The position numbers and the translations under genes are program-made. DNA of 64,000 nucleotides from Archilochus colubris (lineage: Eukaryota > Chordata > Aves > Apodiformes > Trochilidae), in contig CM041115.1 of NCBI GenBank assembly GCA_023079485.1, forward strand, positions 42,046,305 through 42,110,304. The letters are read 5' to 3'. The stretch's first letter is position 1. Each line of letters starts with the position of its first letter. Positions 37,917-49,700 of this stretch are shown here, in pieces. A model generated the notes under the pieces. That model was not told the DNA's origin. It searched no databases and saw only the letters and a list, made by a program, of their open reading frames with translations.

Positions 37917-38645
37917 TCTGAAGGTAAAACTGATTTTTCTTCTTTAAAGGCCCACAAGTAGATTTCCGTTTTCTAGATTCTAGATTTCTATTGTATGTAA
38001 ATTTGGCAAAAACACAAGGAATTTAGGAACTAAAACAAAATGGTGCCAAAGAGGGCCATTAGACCGTTGCTTATAAATTTTCCTTCTTTTTGTCCTTTTT
38101 GTCTTAAGGGAACACATGTCATTCCATAGTAAACTTTAAAGTAAGCGAAATATAAAATTGAAACAAACAAACAAAAAATCTTAAAATGTCAATAACCAAA
38201 TTCAGGCTGCCAAAAGGTAACGAGTGTTTTGGAAACCAGGATGATACGTTCTTTATAGAACTGATAAAAACTTTTCTTAGTTTATGAAAGTGAAGTTGGA
38301 TAAGGGTCTTCTTTTCACCCTCATAGGTTTACCACAACTCTCTTGGGGGCTGAATAATAAGGAGGTCAGTATGAAATTGGAGTGTGTCCACCTTTTTGCT
38401 TGTTTGGCTTTTACTCTAGAAATACGTGGTAAATGAAACTCCTGTCCTTTCAGCACAGCTGTTTCCTGCAGTTTAATCTCATGAATTTTTACACTGCTAA
38501 AGTTTCCATCTCCTTCTCAAGAGCAATCCACTAAGACAACATGCTTTGTGGATTTCTCAGTTCTAGTGCAGTCTCCGACAGCTTCTGCTTCAAGATCCTA
38601 AGAACACTGTTTTCATTGATCATATTGTTGCCAAAGAAACTTTCA
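37917..38645. other. Noncoding DNA left of an LTR
   Basis: Nothing recognised. Mixed composition, no significant ORF. Confidence 0.5.
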
Positions 38646-39502
38646 TGTCCCAACCAATAGCAAAGAACCATGGAACCATTTGCTCCTATCCCCACAAGAG
38701 GGAGAGGAGAAAATACAGCTAAAAGCTTATGGGTAGAGAGGACAGAGGGGGTTCACTCGCCAGTTATGTCCATGGTCAAAAAGGACTTGACCTAGGGAAT
38801 AAATCAACTTAATTTTGCATGAATAAATCAGAGCAAGACAAAGAGAAAACAAAATCAGAAAATAAATAAATACTTTGCCTCATCAGCACCCCTCTTCTTC
38901 CCAGGTCCAAATTACTTCACTCCCAATTGCTCTACCTCCTCTCACCCAACACCCAGCTGCACTGATAAGAGGGGAGGCTGCTGTCAGTTCCTCACATATT
39001 TTTTCTGCCACTCCTCCCTCCCCAGGGGGGAGGACTCCTCACAGCCTTCCTCTATTCCAACATGGTATCTCCATAGGAGAGTGTCCTCGATGAACTTCAC
39101 AAACATCAATCATTCCCATGAGGTTGCAGTCCTTCAGGAGCAGACTGCTCCAGTTCAGGCTGCCCACAGAGTCCTGGTCTGTGTCGGGAATAATCACCTC
39201 ACCTGGCTTGAGGTCCTCCATGGCTGCAGGTTCCACTGTGGTCATTCATGGGCTACTCCACCATGATCCTCCATGGGCTGCAGGGGACTCTGCTCCAGCA
39301 CATCCTCGTAGCTCACCCTAGTATCTCTTTGCTCAGGTATTGCTCTCACTTCTCAGCTGCCCTGAATTTTCCTTTCTCCTTAAAGAAATTAAGCTCAAAG
39401 GCATTATCACCCTTGCTAAGCTAGGGGAGTGTACAGCAGCTTCTCACAGGAGCCACCTCAGCAGCCCTTCCCCCAGCTACAGAAACCAAATCACACAGTA
39501 CA
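38646..39502 (-). mobile_element. Near-complete solo LTR, avian LTR family
   Basis: On minus, the element begins TGTACTGTGTGATTTGG at 39502 and ends in a CA at about 38646, about 857 bp. I recognise it as a family common in birds. Its marks are a GCTGTTAGAAGCTGCT-like block near the 5' end, repeated modules resembling CTGCAGCCCATGG and GGAGCAG, an AACTGAC block, a GTAGAG...GGGAGTGAAGT block, and an AT-rich 3' part followed by TCAAGTCCTTTTTGACC. The modules come in the expected order. The copy at 3050-3931 shares the 3' half in the opposite orientation. No internal retroviral genes flank it. The five bases outside the two ends do not match exactly, so the target-site duplication has decayed or an end is off. 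The small ORFs inside are by-products of its GC content. Confidence 0.68.
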
Positions 39503-42500
39503 GCTCAAAGAGGAAAGCTGGAAAAAAAAAGATTGTATAAAAGCTATTTTCACAATAGAAACTTCAGTTGCTTTCAGTGTAGCACTGAGTTGTGGGTTTT
39601 GTTTGTCATTATTTGGTATAGTGGAAGAAAGATGGAAAAAGGCTGGAAATAGCACGTTGAGATTTCTGAAGAGATGATAAAGCACAAGACTTACAGGCAC
39701 ATACAGATGTTAGTGGAGAGGTGGGGGGGGGAAGGGGAAAGGATGACTGAAAAAGGTGAAAAGTGAAATAGGAGAGAACCAGAAATGTGAGAAGGACTGC
39801 AGAAGTGTGAAGAAACTTGTACTATCAGAGCCACAACATACCCAGACTATATTTTGTGAAATGTGAAACCTGCAAATTTGTGTAAAAAACATTATGTGAC
39901 CAAGAATACTAAGAAACCTTGAACAAATTGCCAGACAATTTTCCCATATAATATTTTTTAAACAAAACAAACAAAAAACAAAAAAACCCACAAATAATAA
40001 AAAGAAACAGTTACAAAAAAGAGAAGGATAACCTTTGGTTAAGAATTCTGTAAGTAATCTAAAACTTTTTTAAACCCTCATGAAGTGGTTTAGTATTTCA
40101 GATGCTTTTCTCACAAAGCAAGTTGGAGTGGTCTTTTCAACTTTGAATTTTTCAGTAATTATAACAAAACCTAAACATTAAAAAATATTCTGCAGATATG
40201 ATTACTATATCCTCACTCAAAACAATTACTTCTTATCAACACCAATAATAGTTTTAAAATAAATAATTTTAAGATATTTCATTTTAAAATAAAAAATATT
40301 TTCTAAATTATTATATAGAAAACAAGGGTGGCTTTTTTCTTATTTTTCTGTGTAATTCTTTTTCCAAATGTAGACAGATACAAGAGTTTTTGAACTGATG
40401 GATAATATTTCATACACTCATATGAAAGCTATATGGGCTTTTTAGTTCCTTTATCTCAGTGCACATTCAGACAGTTTTATTGTTAATCTGTGCTCTACAG
40501 CTGGAATTAGTTTTTCTGTCAGTGAACATTCCTCCAGAGGACCTCTCCTCTCAGGGAGCTGTGTTTAGAGGGGAATGAAAGGAAAGTAAAAATGTCTAAT
40601 TTAAGAATAAAAAGCTCTTCACTGGTGTGCTAGTGTAACTTGATTTAAAAAACAAAACAAAAAACCCAGACATATTTAGCATAAATGCATTTTTTTCTTC
40701 TCAAAAAACCTTTGTTTTTCCTTTTGAATTTCTATTCAACTTGTATGAAACATGGCTTGTCCTTTTTACTAAAATAGCATGATGATGTATCATGACTTTC
40801 CTGCAATAATTTAATATTACTGAAAAAAATAAATTACAAAATTAAATAATAAGAATTAAAAATAAAATTTGTACTGTTATGAAGATCTTTAAAAGTCTGG
40901 AAGGCTAGCCTAATTTCAGATTAAAAATGCATATTTTGATTTTTTTCTCTGTAAAAAAAAAATATGCCTACGTTTAAAGAATAAGTTAGAAGTTCTGCAA
41001 ATTTAGAAAAGCAGTAATTCCTTATGTGAATTGCTCATTTTCTGAAACAGAATTTTATATACCAATTCAGGATGGCATTGTAGGGCAACAAGGGCAACCC
41101 CAGCTCTGGAGTTCCCTCCATACTATATAAGCCAACATGAAATGGAGGTTGTTAGAGTGTTGATTTACCTCTTCTGTGGTGTACAGGACCTTAAGAAACT
41201 TTAACGAAATACAGTAAAGAGGTTTTCATATGACCTCACTAGAAAATATAGACATAAATGATGGTGTAACAAAATGTGAACATTCAAATATCTTCCATAC
41301 AGAAATTGTTAATGAAAACGATTTGCTTTAAATGTGCTATCAATTTTTATTTAACTCAGAGACATTTCCTATTTCTGACACTAACTGAAATTGTAAATTC
41401 CTCCTGAAATTTTATCGTCGTTTTTGACCTATTCAACAATGGAAAAGAGTTAAAGTAACTGAACAGAAGAGAATCAATAATTTGTTTATTTCTGTTTCCT
41501 CTGCTACAGGAGGTGGGGAAATTCAAGGATGATATATAATATGTACTGGGATATAAACTTTTTTCTGGTTCTTTTCCTACATGCAGTATTATTTACATAA
41601 ATCACTCATTTCCTTCATGAAACATTTTCAGATTTATTTTGAAAGAGTACTTTTACAGAATTTAGAGAATTTCTCTTATCTATCGTAACAGAAATATTTT
41701 CAAAGGACAGAGTATAATTAAGCATGAATTCCCCTGTCTGAGTAGTAATCCTAAATCAAGCTGTTCTAGATATTTCTCCAAGTGATTTAGAATATTTCCA
41801 AGTACACCACCTTACAAATAATGTTTCAGTGGCTGATCTGCAGTTTTCCTGGTTTTTTTTAATTTCCTCTTTTTTTTTTCTTTTCATTTTTGTCTTCTAA
41901 AAAAAATATATATATATCTTTTTTAAAGGTGTTTATGCTAAAAATAATGATGGAATTCAGCTGTACAAACCTGTAATAAGACCAAATTCAGAGACAAATA
42001 GGAAAGATTTAAGAAGAAACTAGAGGGTTTTGTGCATTCTTATACAGAATTCTCTGCAATGACGAGAGCAACCCACTAGCGTGTAATTTACAGTTTCTTA
42101 CATGTTTTCTCATATAGCCTTTTGAGTTTGAATTTTAAATTTGAAAAAAGTCCATTTTTAAAGGTCCAAAATAAAATAATAAAATAAAATAAAATAAAAT
42201 AAAATAAAATAAAATAAAGAAGAACTAAACAGTGATAAAGGACTTGGTTGATTATATTGTTTACTCAATGGCTGCATATGTAGTTAGATACAGAAAAGGC
42301 TTTCCAAATTGCACTGTTCAGTATCATTCAATGAGAGACTGATCCCTGCAGTACTGTTAGAAATACCATCACTCAACAGGAATTTTTGATACATTTTCAA
42401 TTCCATCCCTTAATCTTCAATGACCTCATTTGAAAGCTGTGCATTGGAAAACAAATATAAAGAAAAGATGCATATGCATAGTGTTTTGTCTTTTATCACC

Positions 42501-45265
42501 ATATTTGTATTTCCTATTTTGACCAGACTTCAAAATGTCTCATATTCTTCTTGCATTCTGATGTCATTTTAGGAATCCATTTTTCTTACTAATGAAGCTA
42601 CAGTTTTCACTTCAAGTCTCCCAGTAAATCCTAGTTAGAACTTCACAGAACTTTTTTTCACTCTAAAAATCATGTACAAGGTGTACTCTAGGCCTGACAA
42701 ACTGATTGCAGTGGCAATGCACTTGACCATAGTTTTTCTCACTTACGTGTATGTGAACAATGAAGTTGTTTAATAGACAGTATGGAAAACCTGACAATTT
42801 AACATCCAAAAACTTTCCAAATTTTAGCAATCTGTTATTATTTTATGATTATCAGTTGATGTTGCTTTGGACTTTGCCATTAATTAGAAAAGTATTGAGA
42901 AATTATTAAGAAAATTATATATGCAGAAGGAGAAAGAATAGATAAGATAAACAAATGTTCCTGTATGGGCCATTTCCCATAAGTGGTGTGAAGTTGTTTT
43001 GAATTATGCAAGGCTGACTGTTTCAGGGTACTGAACATGAAAATTCCCTTAATGACTCAAATACACAAGAGATAAAATATTAGATTTCCTAGAGCTGTGA
43101 AGAAAATATTTTAGTTGATGTTATAAGTGATATTTCCTCAAACAGTCAGAATATAAAGAATTTTCATAGAATAATGAGCTAATTATGTGAATAGCTCTGG
43201 GGATAAAAAGAAAAATGTTAGAGGTTACATTACACTACACAGGATTTTGCCCTTCATCAGATAATGGATCTAATAATAAAAATACACAAGAGTTAAATGC
43301 CAGAGATGATATGACACACCGGGGAATTTTCATGAAAACAGATACTTGCATTAAATAAAGGTATTAGGAATAGGGCTTATCATCATGTATTAATTTTCAT
43401 CATTGAATATTTCAGTAGAAAACACTGTATTTATCAGAGTCTATGCAGTTTAAAAAAAAAGACATATTAGAGTAAATACTACTTAGGGAAAAAATACACA
43501 TCTTCAGTGTTTTCACAATGAAAAATTTTGATTTATAAATTTAAATCTAAGGAAATAAATGAGAAATTGTATCTTGTTGTATTTCCATAATTTATACTAT
43601 GAAGTTTAAAATCTGACTCAAACTTTCGTTTCATTGAAATGAGCAGCTAACAATTTTTGTGTTTGCACATGACTGTCATAGTTATTAAGTACATCTGTTT
43701 ATAAAAAAATAGAAGAAAAATAAACATAAGGAGGCAAGGGTCGAGAAAGTGATTTTTGAGTATTTAGAATGGAAAATATGATGTAGATGTAGATAAAAAT
43801 ATTGCCTTAAAGGTACATGCTTGATTCTAAAATACCTTGCTGATAGTATTACCTCTAATATTGTAAGATTTCTGATGCCTTCATTTCCTCATACACAGTG
43901 TTATGTAATTATGCTGCTGTACCAACTTATCTGTTTCTAAAGTTTTGTGAACACTGGGAAAATCAGGATCAGTTGTTCTCCCAGGAACAACTTTATACAC
44001 AACATTATACAGAACAGCATTACACAGAATGCTGTGAATTTTTCAAACAGTTTAAATAGTTTGAATTTCAGCACACATGAAACCATTTAGAAATATTGTT
44101 TTTCTTAGGCTGCACAGATTCTAAATAATTTACTTCCTGCTAGGTTATTTATTTTACATTCCCCCCTGCCCCTAATTTTTAAATTTACAATTGGAAGTAG
44201 AAATCAGCCCCCTTTGTTCCTTGGCGTTTTTTATTAGTTATCATTCATGCAGGACAAGCTATTGTAATCAGGAGATATCCAGTCTAAATTTAATTGTCTT
44301 GGGGTAATAGAACAAGATGAAAGATGAGGGAATCTGGAGGTTCCTATGGGCTTGCTTTTCAGGCGTAGTTTCAGAGTTCACCTTATTTTAAGTAACCTAA
44401 TTTTCATTAGTCTCTTTGACATGAAAGATATGTGCTATTTCACTTTAAGTGAAAAAAATCTTCTTGTGATTGCTTTGTGATTTCTTTGTGATCACAATAT
44501 AAATTCTAATAATTCTGATTGGTTATAAGTTTTTATCTCAGCTTGAGTACACATGTTTTTTTGATAAGGTTCTTCAGCTTTGAAGATAGAAGTCCAAACC
44601 TTTAACTCAATTCTTTTGTTGGTAGCCTACTCAAAATTAATAGATAGACACTTCAGTATCTAACTAATTTTGCTAAAAAAGAAGCCAATTGGAGCCCTTT
44701 TTCTCTGTGAGTCACAGTTTTGAAGTTTCAAGGGTTCTATAATACAAGAGCACTCTGTACTAATACATGGAAGTAACTACTCACAAGCTAAGAGGAGATA
44801 CAGCTTTCTGTTAAACATTTGTTTCCTCATTTGGAGTCCATTTAAAAATTTTACAACACTCCTAGAGCAAGCTGAGGGGGTCAGCTGTCCAAAGATCATT
44901 TTCATGTCATGGGAGCAGCTCTATTCCTTCTTGGTGTTAGTCAAGAACAATAAACTACAAAGACCTATTTCATTCAGGTTGGTTTTCATCAGTTGTGAAT
45001 GTAAACATATGCACTGACACAGTGGCAATGCTTCAGGCTTTAGCATTAGCATTGGTTACCTCAGGAAGAAGGTAGAAGTTTCCACTGAATAAAGAAATGT
45101 TGGTTAAGAAAGTAGAAATAGTACATTTTGAATGGTCATACAACTTAATATTTGTGTGACTTATGCAAGCTGGAGGAGCTTATCTCCTGCATGAGTTTGA
45201 ACTGACTATGTTTTGGGAACTGCCTGAAGCCTAACTTCTGCAGCTATTCCTTCAGACTGGTAAAA
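39503..45265. other. AT-rich noncoding DNA
   Basis: About 5.8 kb with no recognised transposon or gene. Includes a purine-rich patch with G9 at about 39722, an A/C-rich tract at 39960-40015 and an AAAAT array. A mixed-composition, possibly conserved segment lies at 44180-44340. Confidence 0.55.
42169..42219 (+). repeat. (AAAAT)n microsatellite
   Basis: About ten AAAAT pentamers with one early interruption (AAT). Confidence 0.94.
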
Positions 45266-46778
45266 AGGTGACCTGACTCCCACACAGAACCATGGGACCT
45301 GATGGGTTTCACCCACGGCTCCTTAAAGAACTGGCAGATGAAGTTGCAAAGCCACTGTTCATCTTATTTGAGAAGTCATGGCAGTCTGGTGACTTTTCTG
45401 CTGACTGGAAAAGAGGAAATATAACCCCCGTTTTCAAAAACGGGAAAAAAAGAAGACCCAGGCCAATCAGTCTCACCTCTGTACCTGGCAAGATCATGGA
45501 GCAGATCCTTCTGAAGGCTCTGCTAAGGTGTGCAGATAACAAAAGGATGACCGGAAACAACCCACATGCCTTCACTAAGGGCAAATCCTGCCTGACTAAT
45601 TTGGTGGCCTCAGTGGGTAAAGGCAGAGCAAAAGATGTCATCTACCTGGACCTGTATGCAAAGCATTTGACACTGTGTGACACAGCATCCTGATCTCTAA
45701 ACTGGAGCAATACAGATTTGATGGATGGACCACTCATTGGACAAGGAATTAGCTGGATGGTCACACCTAAAGAGTTGTGATCAATGACTTAGTGTCCAAA
45801 TGCAGATGTGTGACAACTGGTGTTCCTCAAGATTTAGTACTTGGACCAGTGCTGTTAAACATCTTTGTTGGTGACATGGACTCTGGAACTGAATACACTC
45901 TCAGCAAGTTTGCTGATGATACCAAACTGTGTGGTGAAGTTCACATGCTGGAGGGAAGGGATACCATCCAGAGAGACCTTGACAAGCTTGAGAAGTGGCC
46001 TCATAAAAACTGCATGAAGTTCAACAAAACCAAGTGCCAAGGTTCTGCATCTGGGTCATGGTGATCGCATGTATGAATGGAGGTTTGGAGGAGAAAAGAT
46101 TGAGGGTAGCCTTGAGGAGGACTTGGGAGTGCTGGTGGATGAGAAGCTTGACATGAGCTGTCAGTGTGTGCTTGCAGCCCAGAAAACCAACAGTGTCCTG
46201 GGCTGCATCAAAGGAAGCATAAAGAGACAGCTGAGGGATGATTTGCTCCCCTTTTATCCTTCTCTTGTGAGACCCCCCCTGGAGTACTGTATCCAGTTCT
46301 GGAGTCCCCAACATAAGGACATAATGCTCCTGGAGTGTGCCTAGGGGAAAGACACTAAAATTATCAGAGGACTGAAGCACCTCCCCTGTGAAGACAGACT
46401 GAGGAAGTTGGGGTTGTTCAGCGTGAAAAAGAGACTCCAAGGTGACCTTATAGCAACCTTCCAGTGTCTGAAGCGGGCTCGGGTTGAGCTTTTTATGTGG
46501 GTGTGTAGTGAAAGCGCAAGGCAAAATTGCTTAAAACTTGAAGAAGGGAGAGTTAGGTTAGATATTAGGAAGAAATTCTTTAGTGTGAAGGAACTAAGAC
46601 ACTGGAATTAGTTGCCTGAGGAAGCTGTGGCTGGCCCCTCCCTGAAAGTATTTAAAGCCAGGTTAGATGAGGCCTTGGGCAACCTGGTCTAGCCAAATGG
46701 ACCCTACCCATGCAGGGGGTGTGAACTAGATGATCTTTAAGGTCCCTTCCAACACTATCCATTCTATGATTCTATATA
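45266..46778 (+). mobile_element. CR1 LINE, 5'-truncated
   Basis: Starts within the ORF2 reverse transcriptase just before a MGPDGFHPRLL block and runs to a complete 3' end: GATGATCTTTAAGGTCCC, TTCCAACACTATCC, then ATTCTATG and ATTCTATA. About 1.5 kb. The left boundary is approximate to 25 bases. The 3' UTR resembles that of the copy at 54268-55190. Confidence 0.92.
45292..46620 (+). pseudogene. CR1 ORF2 reverse transcriptase, broken
   Basis: The first ORF (45292-45693) gives MGPDGFHPRLLKELADEVAK, KSWQSGDFSADWKRGNITPV, a small indel that removes the usual DPGNY, then RPISLTSVPGKIMEQILLKA, GKSCLTNLVAS and a distorted motif A (VIYLDLYAKHLTLCDT). After a frameshift, 45777-46064 gives TGVPQDLVLGPVLLNIFVGD and the intact catalytic box FADD at 45909-45920 (SKFADDTKLCGEVHMLEGRD). 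The tail follows at 46069-46344 ([39 protein letters not shown]) and 46408-46611 (LDIRKKFFSVKELRHWN). At least three frame breaks and a stop at the end of LECA show that it is dead. Confidence 0.9.
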
Positions 46779-49700
46779 TTCATGACACACACAGGCTAAT
46801 TTGGGAAAAATATTTTGAGAGAGCAAAAGTGATAATTGCCTTTTTTCACTAGTGTTAATTTGAAGAGTATACTGACAGACCATGGAGTAGCAAACAGGGC
46901 ATTTTTGGAAGTTGAAGACTCCAAGAAGGGTTTTAGTCTTGCCCACAATGGTCCAGTTCTGATATTTATTCCTGGCTTTTGTCACATCCATTAATGCTGA
47001 GGACAGAGAAGTCATTAGTTCTCTCTGGTTAAAGTTTATATATCTTGTTAGTGCTTAAGTATTAAGCATTGATGGTGGAAAAGAATATGCATAGTCTCAG
47101 AAGCTATCCCATTAATAACTGCTATTGAAGTGGTGGTTTTTTCAGCATATCGTGAGTTTTGATATATTTTCAGCTATGATCAGAAAGGGCTAATGTCTCT
47201 TTTATTTGTGCCCAGTACAACTGATCACATAAATTTGGCCTTGCCTACTGAAGTACTGCTGTGGTGTAGTATTTCCTGACTGTAAAGAGAGAATATTCAT
47301 TTATTGAAAAGAAACCTTGACACCAAAACTATAGCACAACCTGTAAATTCTAATTGTTTATGATGCATTAAAGTGCGTATTTATTAAATCACATAGAGAA
47401 ATTAACACAAATACGTTGCTTCTGTCGCAGCTGTCTACTATAATGGCATTTTGCAAATGTTATCCTAAATTATATTTAACAGAGGAAGCATTTTGGTTGT
47501 TATGTCAGGTGACCACAGTTATTTAAGTTCATACAATGTCTACACAACCTGTATTCTTTAGGCATAATATAGAATTTATCTAAAGGAAGAAGGAAACAGG
47601 ACAAGAAAAAACAACCAGTGGCAGATATATCAAGACTGCTGTGTAATTAAAGAATTCTTAGGGTGTTTAGCATAGTCTTTCTTTTTGGATTGGGATTCTA
47701 CATGATGACATTCTGCATTAGAAATTATAAGAAAAAAATAGGAATATGATATGTTAAATTTTTTAAAATGCAATTTTCATAATATTCCACTTCAATTTCA
47801 TCAGCACCTCCTTTGATTTAACTTGTATACCAGCCTATAATGACCCATCCATAGAACACAGACAACAACTTTTTCTTTAATTAGGAATTTGAAAAACTAA
47901 AGGAATTTTGTGATATGTTATAAAATAACAGTATAAAAACCCCCACCAAATTAAATACACAGACAGCAAAACATTGCAAAAGCAATTACATTGACACAGC
48001 TGAGCTGGAAATTACCACCTGGCAGGGAGCTGGAAAAAAGCTGCTAAAGATAATGCGTGATTCACCTCTTGAATTGTATCTGTCCAGTACAAAAGGACAC
48101 ATAAACATGATCTTATACTACTTTGAAGACAGAAAGTCTTACAGAATTTGTCCCTGTTATGTCTAAGGATGCTTTTTCCTTCCTCTAGGAAATAAAACAA
48201 ACCAAACAAAAAAACATATTAATGTATTTAAAACATTTGCCCACAGTCTTGATTAAAGAGACCATGTTGCTGTTCACTGCGTGTGTTGCCTACTTCAGTC
48301 TCCCCTTTTCTGAGTTCTTATACGTCAACATGTATTGCGACATCTGAATGCTAGCTCTCCTGGGATTCTGTTTCATACCAGAAAAAATATTCAGAAGTAT
48401 GTAGCTCAGTATTTATGTGATTGTAAATAAATCATTATCACAGAAGAAAAGATTGCTTTAAAGTCATAGCTAAAATTAAATGCAAAAATTCTGAAGCTGC
48501 GAAACAAGCCCTTGCATCTTTCTTCCTTATATTTCATCTTATACAGAAATGTAATCATTTTATGCACACCATGCAGTCATAGAAGTTTCTTCTTGTAGAT
48601 AGTTGGAGCCTCAACAAATATTTACTGCCAGTTTTGGGGACTTTGAGATTTGTTTTTGGATTAAGGAGTTTGTTTAATCAGAAGTTCAGTAAGGAAAATC
48701 TGCAAAATGAACCACTACAATAAACTGAGAGAAAGAAAATAACAGAAAAGAACAAAAAATTTAAAATAAAAATAAAAATAAGAAAACCAGAGCCAAGCCT
48801 CAGTAATAAAGACGACTACAGTTTTTCAATTTTTTTAACTTCCATCTCTCTGATCTGATGTCTGTTTGTGATGAAGGATGTAGAAATGAATATCAAAGTA
48901 AATCTTAAACTCTGAATCACAGAGATCTATATAATGTCAGACAGCATTTCTATTCCTTTTTTGTATTCTCTCAATTTTTGTGCTGAAATAACTATCCCTA
49001 GGAACTGGTAAAATCATCAGTGAAGTTGGCTTTCTGAGAGGTGGCTGAACTGCCAGGTTACTTCATTTATGCATGTACAATTACTAAATGTATGATTGCA
49101 GTTAATCTTTCATACATGTTCTGGGAGCATATGCAAAACTGTCAAGGCCCCTGAAGTCTTCATCTCAAATGTGACTTGCACCAGAGGGACCCAGGGGGTC
49201 CTTATGACTCTATGTATTTCTAAGTGACAAAGAGGTCTATAGCAGGTTAATAGTTACTCACTATTTCAGACATATTACAGGTGTAATCCAGGTGTCTAAT
49301 TACAGTAAAGGGATAGCAACTTAAGACTTCTAAACAGACCAAAAAGTTGACAAAGGTGTAATGAAGTGAGCTTACAGCAGGAGTGTTAATCTCTACTGTG
49401 TCTCCTTTCTTTCTGTCAAATTACTCTCTCCTGGCCTTTTCCTATAACACTTGTCTTTTCTCCTCACTCCTTTCCTGTTTCCTTGAAACAGTTGTTGCTT
49501 ACATCTTAGAAAGTCTGCTCATTCTGCTGAGGCAGTGCTGAGCATATCTCCCACAGTTCATCTGTGAAGCAGCAGTTAAAGTCACAAGAAGCTTGGGCAG
49601 GGGAAGAGGACAGCTGGAACATCCCTTTCGTCCTAATAGGATTGATTCTGTGATTCTGTTTACTTAACAACTCAACAGCAGTTGAGTCACCACAGTTGAT

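Noticed and set aside
38875..39700. Several small ORFs in the LTR region
   Set aside because: The sequence follows a known type of avian LTR on the minus strand; the frames are by-products and not shared protein features.
44870..44960. Slightly GC-richer patch with AATAAA-like ACAATAAAC, considered as an LTR end
   Set aside because: Too short, no boundaries and no similarity to the other LTR-like blocks.
49610..49655. Two octamer-like motifs (ATTCTGTG ATTCTGTT) suggesting a CR1 3' end
   Set aside because: The preceding sequence matches the CR1 3' UTR only loosely, so a call would be unsafe.
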